DNA from: Oscillibacter sp.
GTDB taxonomy: Bacteria; Bacillota; Clostridia; Oscillospirales; Oscillospiraceae
Reading direction: 5' to 3'
DNA: 8,792 nucleotides
Assembly (NCBI GenBank): GCA_003522105.1
Contig: DPGF01000078.1
Coordinates: forward strand, 41,230-50,021
The notes under the pieces were generated by a model that was not told where the DNA came from, made no database searches, and saw only the letters and a program-made list of their open reading frames with translations. The translations under genes were made by a program, and so were the position numbers. Positions 1 through 5,744 of this stretch are shown in pieces; position 1 is the first letter of the stretch; each line of letters starts with the position of its first letter.

Positions 1-1196
1 TTCCGTGCTTCCAGCTCATCAAGCCGCTGTTTAGTGGACGGCGTGAAAATGCCCTGCTCGATTGCTTTCAGAATGTTTCCAATGGAGGACTCGATTTCCG
101 CAAGCTGTGAGCGAAGCGCAGGGGTTGTTGTGTCTTCCTGCTCCTGCATAACAAGAATTGCATCAATGAGCCTGTTGATCTTTTCTTCATCCATGACGCG
201 CTGCATGGTCAGGCGGACAACAACACGCTCAATCCAGTCTTTGCGAACAGCCTTCTTGTCGCAATCCTTCAGGCGCTTCGCACCGCTGCATTTGTAATAA
301 TAGTGCATAGCGCCGGTATGACTCGTACCGCTTTCACCGACCATCATGCGTTCACACTTGCCGCAGAACAGCTTTGTTGTCAGCAGATAGTCCTCTTTTG
401 CTTTTGCCATTGCGGGAGCATGGCGGTTCTTCTCCATGCGTTCCTGCACACGGTTGAACAGGTCTTCCGGAACGATAGCAGGAACGCCGCCCTCAATCAC
501 AACATCCTGATAACGGTACTCGCCAATGTATTTGCGGTTTTTCAGCAGAGAGCTGAAACTATTGATATTGAACGGCTGTCCCCTTTTCGTTTTAAGTCCG
601 CGGGCATTGAAATCCTCAACAATAGAACGAACCGATTTGCCGTCAGCATACTTCTCAAATACCTCAACCACTAATGGCGCAGTCGTAGGATCGATCACAA
701 GCTTCTGCGCTTTCTTGTCCAACAGATAGCCAAGCGGAACGCCACCGCCGTTGTTTTTTCCTTTCAATGCATTCTCTTTCTGCCCACGATGGATCTTCTC
801 TGATAACTCAGCAGAATAGAACTCAGCATAGCCCTCCAGCATTGCTTCCAGAATAATACCATCCGGGCCTTCAGAGATATGCTCTTTCGCAGAAATAACC
901 TTTACGCCGTTCTTTTTCAGAATGTGCTTGTAGTGAGCGCTGTCGTAACGGTCGCGGGAAAAGCGGTCGAGCTTCCATACAAGCACAATCTCGAACAACT
1001 CTTTTGCGCTATCCTTGATCATGTGCTGGAACTCCGGTCGATCTGCTGTTTTTGCAGATAAAGCCCGGTCAATATACGTTCCAACAATGGTCATGTTGTT
1101 GCGTTCAGCATATTCCCGGCACTCGCGGAGCTGACCTTCAATGGATTCCTCGCGCTGGCTATCAGAGGAATAGCGGGCATAGATGACAGCGTTCAT
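1..1196 (-). CDS. Large serine recombinase (site-specific integrase), 3' end outside window
   Basis: Catalyses cut-and-rejoin of DNA at attachment sites, probably to integrate or excise a mobile element. I read 398 codons from ATG at 1196-1194; the frame stays open to the window edge, so the C-terminus is missing. The resolvase domain (about residues 1-140) starts with YARYSSDSQ, where Ser10 is the expected nucleophile, and has LDRFSRD at 77-82. A recombinase domain follows (about 150-255), with VPLGY near 153 and NRKYIGEYRY near 220. A zinc ribbon has Cys278, Cys281, Cys303 and Cys312, and the start of a coiled coil lies after about 335. This is the large (phiC31/TnpX-like) architecture. The ATG overlaps the stop of the nuclease gene upstream by ATGA, so translation is probably coupled. 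Family assignment is firm; the element it serves is unknown. Confidence 0.95.
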   Translation of the reverse strand, partial: MNAVIYARYSSDSQREESIEGQLRECREYAERNNMTIVGTYIDRALSAKTADRPEFQHMIKDSAKELFEIVLVWKLDRFSRDRYDSAHYKHILKKNGVKVISAKEHISEGPDGIILEAMLEGYAEFYSAELSEKIHRGQKENALKGKNNGGGVPLGYLLDKKAQKLVIDPTTAPLVVEVFEKYADGKSVRSIVEDFNARGLKTKRGQPFNINSFSSLLKNRKYIGEYRYQDVVIEGGVPAIVPEDLFNRVQERMEKNRHAPAMAKAKEDYLLTTKLFCGKCERMMVGESGTSHTGAMHYYYKCSGAKRLKDCDKKAVRKDWIERVVVRLTMQRVMDEEKINRLIDAILVMQEQEDTTTPALRSQLAEIESSIGNILKAIEQGIFTPSTKQRLDELEAR

Positions 1197-2215
1197 TCTT
1201 CATCACCCTCGTTGCCTTCGCCGCTTTCCAACGCAAGCTCTGTCAGTTCACGCAGCTTGTTTTGCAGGATAGCTTTATCAGGCAGATGCAATGTGTAATC
1301 TGCGACCATTGTCGGAGACATAGACCTGCTGAGCGCGTATTCGACTACGGTATCATCCTTGCCGGTACAGAGGACTAAACCAACGCTCGGATTTTCATTT
1401 GGTTTCTTTACATCACGGTCAAGTGCTTCCAAATAAAAATTGAGCTGTCCCAGATGTTCAGGTCGGAAGGTATCAATTTTCAATTCGATTGCAACAAGGC
1501 AGGACAATGCACGGTTATAGAACAGCAAATCAATGAAGAAATCCGTGTTGCCGACCTGAACGCGGTATTCTTCGCCAACAAAAGTGAAATCATGTCCAAA
1601 CTCTAAAATGAAATTTTTCAGATGCGAGACAATCTGATGCCGCAAATCCTTTTCCTTGTACGGTTCCTCAAGGTCGAGAAATTCAAACACATAGGAATCA
1701 CGCAAAGCCGCAAGTCCGCCGTTCCCAGCAAGCAAATCCTTATGTTTTTCGTGAGAGATCATCGTCCGCTCATACAGCATACTGCCGATCTGACGATCCA
1801 ATTCGCGTTTTGTGTAACGATTTGCAATGCACAGGCGAAGATAAAACTCACGAGCCTCATCGGTCTTGCAGCCAGTCATAATCAGCAGATTGCTTGTCCA
1901 TGGAATTTCTCTCACCAGTGGTGAGAGTTTTTCGTTGTCACAATAAGTCTCATAAAACTGCTTCATACGCCAGATGTTCTGCGCAGAAAATCCCTTTGTT
2001 CCCGGATAATGCGCTTGCAGAAACTCAGAGAAATTGGCAACCACGCTTTTTCCCCAGCCGCCATCCTTCACTCTATCGCTGACATAAGCGCCGATTTCCC
2101 AATACATCTGAATAAGCTCTGCATTGACCGCTTTCATGGCGCGGCTGCGGGCGTTGTCAATGATGTGGATGACCTCGTTAAACTGTCCCGGATTATGGGT
2201 TAATTCGTTGCTCAT
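1193..2215 (-). CDS. YhcG/DUF1016-family PD-(D/E)XK nuclease
   Basis: A 340-residue protein of the YhcG family: an N-terminal DUF1016 domain (about residues 10-150, including MYWEIGAYVSD and FSAQNIWRMKQFY) and a C-terminal restriction-like nuclease fold. The catalytic signature is visible: Asp229 in FFIDLLFY, then Glu244 and Lys246 in AIELK, with GQLNFY at 256-261. The protein is predicted to bind and cut DNA. Members are common in defence islands and mobile elements, but the substrate is not established here. I chose ATG 2215-2213 because GGGGAGG lies at 2229-2223; the longer frame from 2290 lies inside the upstream gene. Its start overlaps the regulator's stop (ATGA) and its stop overlaps the recombinase start (ATGA), so it is the middle gene of a coupled operon. 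The acidic tail (SGEGNEGDEE) is probably disordered. Confidence 0.93.
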   Translation of the reverse strand: MSNELTHNPGQFNEVIHIIDNARSRAMKAVNAELIQMYWEIGAYVSDRVKDGGWGKSVVANFSEFLQAHYPGTKGFSAQNIWRMKQFYETYCDNEKLSPLVREIPWTSNLLIMTGCKTDEAREFYLRLCIANRYTKRELDRQIGSMLYERTMISHEKHKDLLAGNGGLAALRDSYVFEFLDLEEPYKEKDLRHQIVSHLKNFILEFGHDFTFVGEEYRVQVGNTDFFIDLLFYNRALSCLVAIELKIDTFRPEHLGQLNFYLEALDRDVKKPNENPSVGLVLCTGKDDTVVEYALSRSMSPTMVADYTLHLPDKAILQNKLRELTELALESGEGNEGDEE

Positions 2216-2568
2216 GTCTTCGCCTCCCCAAGCATTTTCAGCATTGCTTCTTTCAACTTTTCGTTCATCGGTGATTCCGGATCGAAGCACATCTCAACGA
2301 ACTTCCGCAGTTCAGGATTGTTCGCGTCAACCGGAGGTTTTGCCTCATACAGCTTTCCATGCGGATCATCGCAGCGGGCAAAAATATAGTCCATTGAGAC
2401 ATCAAAGTAGTCCGCATACTTGCGCAGAAGCTCAACTGTCGGCGTTGCCTGACCATTTTCATAACGGTTGATGCTGGACTGCGTAGAACCGATCACGTCG
2501 GCAAATTTTGATTGGGATAAACCAATGCCTTCCCGCAATGCGCGAAGACGCGTACCCAGTTGTTTCAT
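2212..2568 (-). CDS. XRE-family transcriptional regulator, first gene of the recombinase operon
   Basis: A 118-residue DNA-binding protein. A Cro/CI-type helix-turn-helix spans about residues 5-62 (LSQSKFADVIGSTQSSINRYENG, broken here as LSQSKFADVIG then STQSSINRYENG). A short C-terminal part (ELRKFVEMCF to KMLGEAKT) may dimerise. I chose ATG 2568-2566 because GGAGG sits nine bases upstream, and because the promoter places transcription start at about 2592, downstream of the earlier in-frame ATG at 2598. The gene lies first in a three-gene operon with ATGA overlaps. A perfect inverted repeat covers its promoter, so autoregulation is likely (inference). Control of recombinase expression, and hence of element excision, would be a natural role. 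Confidence 0.92.
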   Translation of the reverse strand: MKQLGTRLRALREGIGLSQSKFADVIGSTQSSINRYENGQATPTVELLRKYADYFDVSMDYIFARCDDPHGKLYEAKPPVDANNPELRKFVEMCFDPESPMNEKLKEAMLKMLGEAKT

Positions 2569-2571
2569 GTC

Positions 2572-2594
2572 ATTCAACCTCCAATTCGGGTTAA
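2572..2594. repeat. Direct repeat copy 1 (23 bp), leader of the XRE gene
   Basis: Aligns base for base, same orientation, with 3142-3164: 20 of 23 identical, with mismatches at positions 5, 9 and 17. The shared core is CCAATTC-G/A-GGTTAA. This copy carries the ribosome binding site of the XRE gene. The two copies bracket the membrane-protein gene and the operon promoter. Confidence 0.6.
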
Positions 2595-2598
2595 GCAT

Positions 2599-2627
2599 AG
2601 TATAATCAAAATCCGAGCAGATGTCAA
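2599..2627 (-). promoter_or_regulatory. Sigma-A promoter of the XRE-nuclease-recombinase operon
   Basis: Read on the minus strand, TTGACA (2627-2622) is followed by exactly 17 bases and TATACT (2604-2599), a near-consensus housekeeping promoter. Transcription should start near 2592, about 24 bases before the chosen regulator ATG. The -10 overlaps the ATG at 2598, which rules that codon out as the translation start for this transcript. Confidence 0.85.
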
Positions 2628-2639
2628 CCCGGATTTTGA
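2606..2639. promoter_or_regulatory. Perfect 10-bp inverted repeat over the operon promoter, candidate operator
   Basis: TCAAAATCCG at 2606-2615 and CGGATTTTGA at 2630-2639 are exact reverse complements separated by 14 bases. The -35 box lies in the gap and one arm lies in the spacer, so protein bound here would block RNA polymerase. Spacing between arm centres is 24 bp, compatible with two helical turns. The likely ligand is the XRE protein encoded just downstream (inference). A second, imperfect pair (2583-2592 and 2626-2635, 9 of 10 pairs) overlaps the promoter start region. Confidence 0.6.
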
Positions 2640-2680
2640 AACTCTTGTGTGAACAGTAGGGACTCGCAACAATCTCAAAT

Positions 2681-3139
2681 TTATTTTTCGGTTTTAAGCT
2701 TAGAAATTATAAACAACAAGTACTTTATACACCACGCAAAGAATACAACACCAATTATTAGTGCTGCAATTTCGATCTCAACAAAGATGTCTTCCGCTTT
2801 TGAGGGAATGTCTAAAAAGACTAATGAAAACGCAACAATAATCGTGATGATATTTGCAATCATTCCCACGAAGGCTGGCCGATAGAGACTGTCTAAATAG
2901 CTGTTATTCCATAATCGTTCAATGCGCTCTTTGTCAATCACAGAAATCAGAATGCTAATCCCTGTAAATAAAAAGCCTCCAATTATCGCGGACATAGATA
3001 TTGCATTATAATGAAAATCCGGAGCCAATTCTTCAAACTTGCTTATATCGAAGAAAGCGCTTTTAAATAATATAGTAGATACTCCAATTGACAATACTAA
3101 TACTAAACCTATCCATATCCAGTTTTTTAGCTTTGTCAT
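2681..3139 (-). CDS. Small four-helix membrane protein, unknown function
   Basis: A 152-residue protein with four predicted membrane helices at about residues 6-27 (WIWIGLVLVLSIGV), 46-67 (AIIGGFLFTGISILISVI), 86-109 (AFVGMIANIITIIVAFSLVF) and 122-146 (AALIIGVVFFAWCIKYLLF). A charged stretch (DKERIERLWNN) sits between helices 2 and 3, and the C-terminus is lysine-rich. I do not recognise a named family. GGFLFTGISILIS followed by a charged linker resembles small membrane proteins often found beside phage-related genes, but that is only a resemblance. The start ATG 3139 has a weak GGTGGTGG site five to ten bases upstream. The gene is AT-rich compared with the recombinase operon and lies on the same strand, about 54 bases before the -35 of that operon. 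I see no terminator between them. Confidence 0.75.
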   Translation of the reverse strand: MTKLKNWIWIGLVLVLSIGVSTILFKSAFFDISKFEELAPDFHYNAISMSAIIGGFLFTGISILISVIDKERIERLWNNSYLDSLYRPAFVGMIANIITIIVAFSLVFLDIPSKAEDIFVEIEIAALIIGVVFFAWCIKYLLFIISKLKTEK

Positions 3140-3141
3140 TT

Positions 3142-3164
3142 ATTCCACCACCAATTCAGGTTAA
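3142..3164. repeat. Direct repeat copy 2 (23 bp), leader of the membrane-protein gene
   Basis: The partner of 2572-2594. It lies directly before the ATG of the membrane-protein gene. Its last base, 3164, is where the SLOG-like reading frame of the neighbouring remnant begins, so it sits on an apparent junction between unrelated sequences. Confidence 0.6.
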
Positions 3165-3356
3165 CTTCGACAATATCTCAAAAGCTCTGTCCTATATAAA
3201 TCGTATGTATTTATGGTCGATCACGCCGACTTCATTATTGCGGTATGGGATGGCAGATCCAGCGGGACAGGAAAAACCGTGACCTATGCACGGGGCAGGA
3301 GCAGGAAGGCTATCATTGTGATTGACCCGGTGACTCTTGCGGTCGAGAGATTGTAA
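3165..3356 (+). pseudogene. 3' remnant of a SLOG/DUF1273-like (YpsA-type) gene
   Basis: In frame from 3165 to the TAA at 3354-3356 the sequence encodes 63 residues containing MVDHADFIIAVWDGRSSGTG, then KTVTYARGRSRKAIIVIDP. This matches the C-terminal part of SLOG-fold proteins of the DUF1273/YpsA type, where a "MVD..D..IAVWDG..GGT..T..YA" motif forms the nucleotide- or ligand-binding site. The family is normally about 170-200 residues, so roughly two thirds is missing. An in-frame stop at 3162-3164 lies upstream, and no ribosome binding site precedes the internal ATG at 3213. I call it a truncated remnant. The 5' break coincides with the end of the 23-bp repeat. Family call from memory of the motif, not a search. 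Confidence 0.6.
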
Positions 3357-3561
3357 GATGCCCTAAAAACGAGCGCTCCGATTAAAGCCGGCGGGAATCG
3401 TGAAAGTCTTTTCGCTTCCGAAAAATCTATTTGCTATCCGGTGATTATCTGGATGATGAACCGTCCTCATTGTTCCGCGGCAAGCGTAAAATCTAACCGC
3501 TCATAGGCAGTCATGAAATAATAGCGGAGGAACGTCGCGAAACATTCCGCAACACTGCGTA
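3357..3561. other. Unrecognised intergenic or degraded stretch
   Basis: No convincing gene, RNA or terminator seen. One short plus-strand frame (3404-3496) reads like protein, with LLSGDYLDDEPSSLFRGKRK before a TAA, but it has no start or ribosome binding site and I do not recognise it. It may be the end of another broken gene lying between the SLOG-like and IS66 remnants. Confidence 0.4.
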
Positions 3562-3856
3562 TCGGCAATCATAGATGACCTTGCACGGCTCGTCCAGCAG
3601 CAATTTGAGTTGGATCCGTTTACCAATGTGCTGTTTCTGTTCTGCGGACGACGGCGAGACTGTATCAAGGGTTTGTGCCGGGAAAAGGATGGCTTCATCC
3701 TGCTGTACAGATGGCTGGAGCAAAGCGTATCAATGGTCGCGCTTAGGATCCGAGGTAAAGACGTTAACCTTGCAGCAGTACCTCTGGCTCATGGATGGAC
3801 TACAAATCGAGCAGCCGAAAGCCCACCGCCCGGTGACAGGATTGGGCGCAGTCTAA
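3562..3856 (+). pseudogene. tnpB: IS66-family tnpB (Orf2) remnant, 5'-truncated and frameshifted
   Basis: One frame gives IDDLARLVQQQFELDPFTNV followed by LFLFCGRRRD and KDGFILLYRWLEQ; after about 3720 the match continues in the next frame as YQWSRLGSEVKTLTLQQYLW and LMDGLQIEQPKAHRPV to TAA at 3854-3856. Together these follow IS66 TnpB (Orf2, the accessory protein of IS66 transposition, usually about 115 residues) closely from the region after its TDMRKSIDG motif. The first part of the gene is degraded before 3562, and the frame change near 3720-3730 breaks it. No tnpC transposase follows. It is a dead fragment marking past insertion and decay in this interval. Confidence 0.85.
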
Positions 3857-3900
3857 GCAAAGAAGACTATCCGGAAGCCATTGAAAATGCTGGCTTTTCG

Positions 3901-3938
3901 CTCTGTTTTGTGGTATGCTTTTCTCACGCAAAACAGAG
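3901..3938 (+). promoter_or_regulatory. Extended -10 promoter inside a perfect 10-bp inverted repeat, upstream of the ABC genes
   Basis: CTCTGTTTTG (3901-3910) and CAAAACAGAG (3929-3938) are exact reverse complements 18 bases apart. Between them lies TGGTATGCT (3911-3919), an extended -10 (TGnTATnnT). The -35 region (about 3891-3896, TGGCTT) is poor. Transcription would start near 3926, about 50 bases before the ATPase ATG. The repeat looks like an operator, but no cognate regulator is evident in the window. The upstream arm may derive from the IS66 fragment. Confidence 0.45.
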
Positions 3939-3977
3939 AAATGCAAGATTAAAGCCGATGATACAGGGGGAAATCGA

Positions 3978-4892
3978 ATGAGCAATATTATTCAAATCAA
4001 TAATCTTAACAAAAGTTTTGAAAGTGTAAACGCTGTTCATAATTTGAGCTTTCGTGTTAAAAAAGGAGAGCTGTTCGCTTTTCTTGGTATCAACGGGGCA
4101 GGAAAGTCAACTACAATCAATATTATGTGTGGACAACTATCGAAAGACAGTGGAAGCGTTTTTATTGATGAACACGATTTAGATAAGGATATGGACTATA
4201 TTAAGCGTGAACTGGGCGTAGTTTTTCAATCATCTGTCTTAGATTCCGCCCTTTCTGTTTATGATAATTTGGAAAGCCGTGCCGCTTTATATGGCATTAC
4301 TGGAATGGAGTTTAAGAAACGGCTTGCGGAACTTGCGAAAATATTAGATTTTGAAAATTTATTGAAGCGCACCGTTGGCAAATTATCAGGAGGCCAACGC
4401 CGAAGAATTGACATTGCAAGGGCTTTGTTTCATAAACCTAAAATCCTTATTCTTGATGAGCCAACAACCGGGCTTGATCCACAGACACGCCGACTTATTT
4501 GGAGTGTTGTATCAAGTTTCCGCAAAGATGAAAATATGACTGTATTTTTAACTACGCATTATATGGAAGAAGCTGCGGAAGCTGATTATGTTGTAATCAT
4601 TGATGATGGGAAAATATCCGCAGAGGGTACTCCACTTGAGTTAAAAAACACTTATACTGGGGATTACATCACAATTTATGATGTAGATGAAAAGGATATT
4701 AAAGCACTTGATCTGGAATATGAGCGAATTCGAAACGGTTATCGCATTTCTGTACCAAATACAAAGGCTGCAACTGGATTGATTATTCGTAATCCACAGT
4801 TGTTTAATGATTACGAAATAACAAAAGGGAAAATGGACGATGTTTTTCTTGCTGTTACAGGAAAAGCATTGGTGGGAGGTGCTGAAAAATGA
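3978..4892 (+). CDS. ABC transporter ATP-binding protein, drug-export (DrrA/ABC-2) type
   Basis: A 304-residue ATPase that would power a two-subunit ABC-2 exporter at the membrane. All motifs are present: Walker A GINGAGKST (37-45, Lys43), Q-loop Gln84 in VVFQSS, signature LSGGQ (136-140), Walker B ILILDEP with Glu161 as catalytic base, D-loop GLDPQ, and H-loop His194 in TTHYMEEA. The C-terminal about 80 residues (after TPLELKN) are the accessory domain usual in drug and lantibiotic exporters. Start chosen at ATG 3978 because AGGGGG lies at 3965-3970; the longer frame from 3915 begins inside the promoter. The stop overlaps the next ATG by ATGA. The ATPase looks intact, but its permease partner is broken, so transport is probably lost. 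Substrate unknown. Confidence 0.93.
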   Translation: MSNIIQINNLNKSFESVNAVHNLSFRVKKGELFAFLGINGAGKSTTINIMCGQLSKDSGSVFIDEHDLDKDMDYIKRELGVVFQSSVLDSALSVYDNLESRAALYGITGMEFKKRLAELAKILDFENLLKRTVGKLSGGQRRRIDIARALFHKPKILILDEPTTGLDPQTRRLIWSVVSSFRKDENMTVFLTTHYMEEAAEADYVVIIDDGKISAEGTPLELKNTYTGDYITIYDVDEKDIKALDLEYERIRNGYRISVPNTKAATGLIIRNPQLFNDYEITKGKMDDVFLAVTGKALVGGAEK

Positions 4893-5566
4893 GTATGGCT
4901 TTCATTCTTATCAAAAGAAATATTAGATTGTTTTTCAAAGATAAGGGAATGTTCTTTACCTCTCTGATTACGCCCGCCATCTTGCTTATACTCTATGTAA
5001 CTTTTCTTGGGAATGTGTATCGGGATAGTTTAACATCAAATTTACCTAATTCATTAAGACTATCGGAAAGTATAATAGAGGGATTGGTAGGCGGTCAACT
5101 TATCTCGTCTATTCTTGCTGTTTCGTGTGTAACGGTTGCTTTTTGCTCTAATTTTTTAATGGTACAAGATAAAGCAAATGGTACGATAAGAGATTTAAGA
5201 ATATCTCCTGTTAAGTCAGCCACGCTTTCGCTGAGTTATTATGTTGCAACGTTGCTTGCAATCAAGAAAGCCCGCGAGAAGAAAGGCATGACACAGGAGC
5301 AACTGGCCGACATCATCGGGCGGGACACTCGTACTGTCATGTACCACGAAAACGACGGTCAACATCCGAGCTTAGATATTTTCTATCAACTGGCAACCAT
5401 GTTCGACCTGTCAGTAGATGAATACTTCTACCCCGATATGAGCGCCGATGAAGCCGCAAAGAAGCGGATCAATATTCAACTTAATTCTCTCAACGAAAGC
5501 GAACTGCGGCTCGTCGAGGGGATTATCAATGCCATTATAGAAAACCGTGGAACGGAGGAAGCGTAA
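4889..5566 (+). CDS. Chimera: truncated ABC-2 permease fused in frame to an XRE regulator
   Basis: Residues 1 to about 122 are the start of an ABC-2 permease: helix 1 at 22-41 (FFTSLITPAILLILYVTFLG), helix 2 at 69-90, the QDKANGTIRDLRISPVK loop, and the beginning of helix 3 (TLSLSYYVATLL). A normal permease has six helices and about 240-280 residues. From about residue 125 the sequence is an XRE protein: IKKAREKKGMTQEQLADIIG, then RTVMYHENDGQHPSLDIFYQ, and a tail with NSLNESELRLVEGIINAIIE. The junction (about 5250-5265) leaves the reading frame open, so one 225-residue protein could be made, placing a DNA-binding domain on a membrane anchor. More likely it is a scar: both parents lost sequence. 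TTG at 5252 could serve as an XRE start, but no ribosome binding site precedes it. Translation of the fusion is coupled to the ATPase by ATGA. Confidence 0.85.
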   Translation: MSMAFILIKRNIRLFFKDKGMFFTSLITPAILLILYVTFLGNVYRDSLTSNLPNSLRLSESIIEGLVGGQLISSILAVSCVTVAFCSNFLMVQDKANGTIRDLRISPVKSATLSLSYYVATLLAIKKAREKKGMTQEQLADIIGRDTRTVMYHENDGQHPSLDIFYQLATMFDLSVDEYFYPDMSADEAAKKRINIQLNSLNESELRLVEGIINAIIENRGTEEA

Positions 5567-5589
5567 GAAACGGCGCTGCCTCCGTTTTT
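5551..5589 (+). terminator. Rho-independent terminator of the chimeric gene
   Basis: AACGGAGG (5551-5558) pairs with CCTCCGTT (5579-5586). After one A-G mismatch, AGCG (5560-5563) pairs with CGCT, and TTTTT (5585-5589) follows. The stop codon TAA at 5564-5566 lies in the loop. This is a typical terminator for plus-strand transcription. Confidence 0.8.
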
Positions 5590-5628
5590 CGCGGGGTTTC
5601 CGGAGGGATCGCGTTAGCGGCAAGCAAG

Positions 5629-5721
5629 GCAAGTGTATTGACACTTGCAATTTCCGCGCTGCGGAAATGCTTGTTGGGGTGCCCCCAAACCCGCTGGACT
5701 TCTGGCCACCGTGACCAGAAG
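5629..5721. other. Array of four stem-loops next to the relaxase, candidate oriT
   Basis: Four hairpins stand end to end: GCAAGTGT/ACACTTGC (5629-5636 with 5641-5648), ATTTCCGC/GCGGAAAT (5650-5657 with 5661-5668), TTGGGG/CCCCAA (5674-5679 with 5683-5688), and the 23-bp palindrome at 5699-5721. The array is the largest non-coding structured stretch in the module and lies 23 bases beyond the relaxase stop. Origins of transfer typically carry such inverted repeats near the relaxase or mobC genes. No run of T follows on either strand, which argues against simple terminators. The nic site cannot be placed by eye. Confidence 0.45.
5699..5721. repeat. Palindrome copy 1 (23 bp)
   Basis: CTTCTGGCCAC, central C, GTGACCAGAAG: arms of 11 bases with one C-A mismatch. 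The same palindrome recurs at 7214-7235 (22 of 23 bases identical) and 7611-7633. It lies just beyond the relaxase stop. Confidence 0.8.
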
Positions 5722-5744
5722 AACTATTGCCTGCGTCGCTGTCC

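Noticed and set aside
2216..2290. Longer YhcG start at 2290
   Set aside because: The extra 25 codons lie in the regulator gene and lack family-like sequence; GGGGAGG and the ATGA overlap support 2215.
2569..2598. XRE start at ATG 2598
   Set aside because: This ATG overlaps the -10 box, upstream of the expected transcription start; GGAGG supports 2568.
3501..3723. Minus-strand frames opposite the IS66 remnant
   Set aside because: They are antisense to a clear tnpB remnant and show no family features.
3915..3977. Longer ABC ATPase start at 3915
   Set aside because: The extension lies in the promoter and inverted repeat; AGGGGG supports 3978.
5629..5721. Reading the stem-loop array as a CRISPR array or as terminators
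   Set aside because: The four dyads differ in sequence and spacing, so there is no repeat-spacer pattern; no T runs follow the stems.
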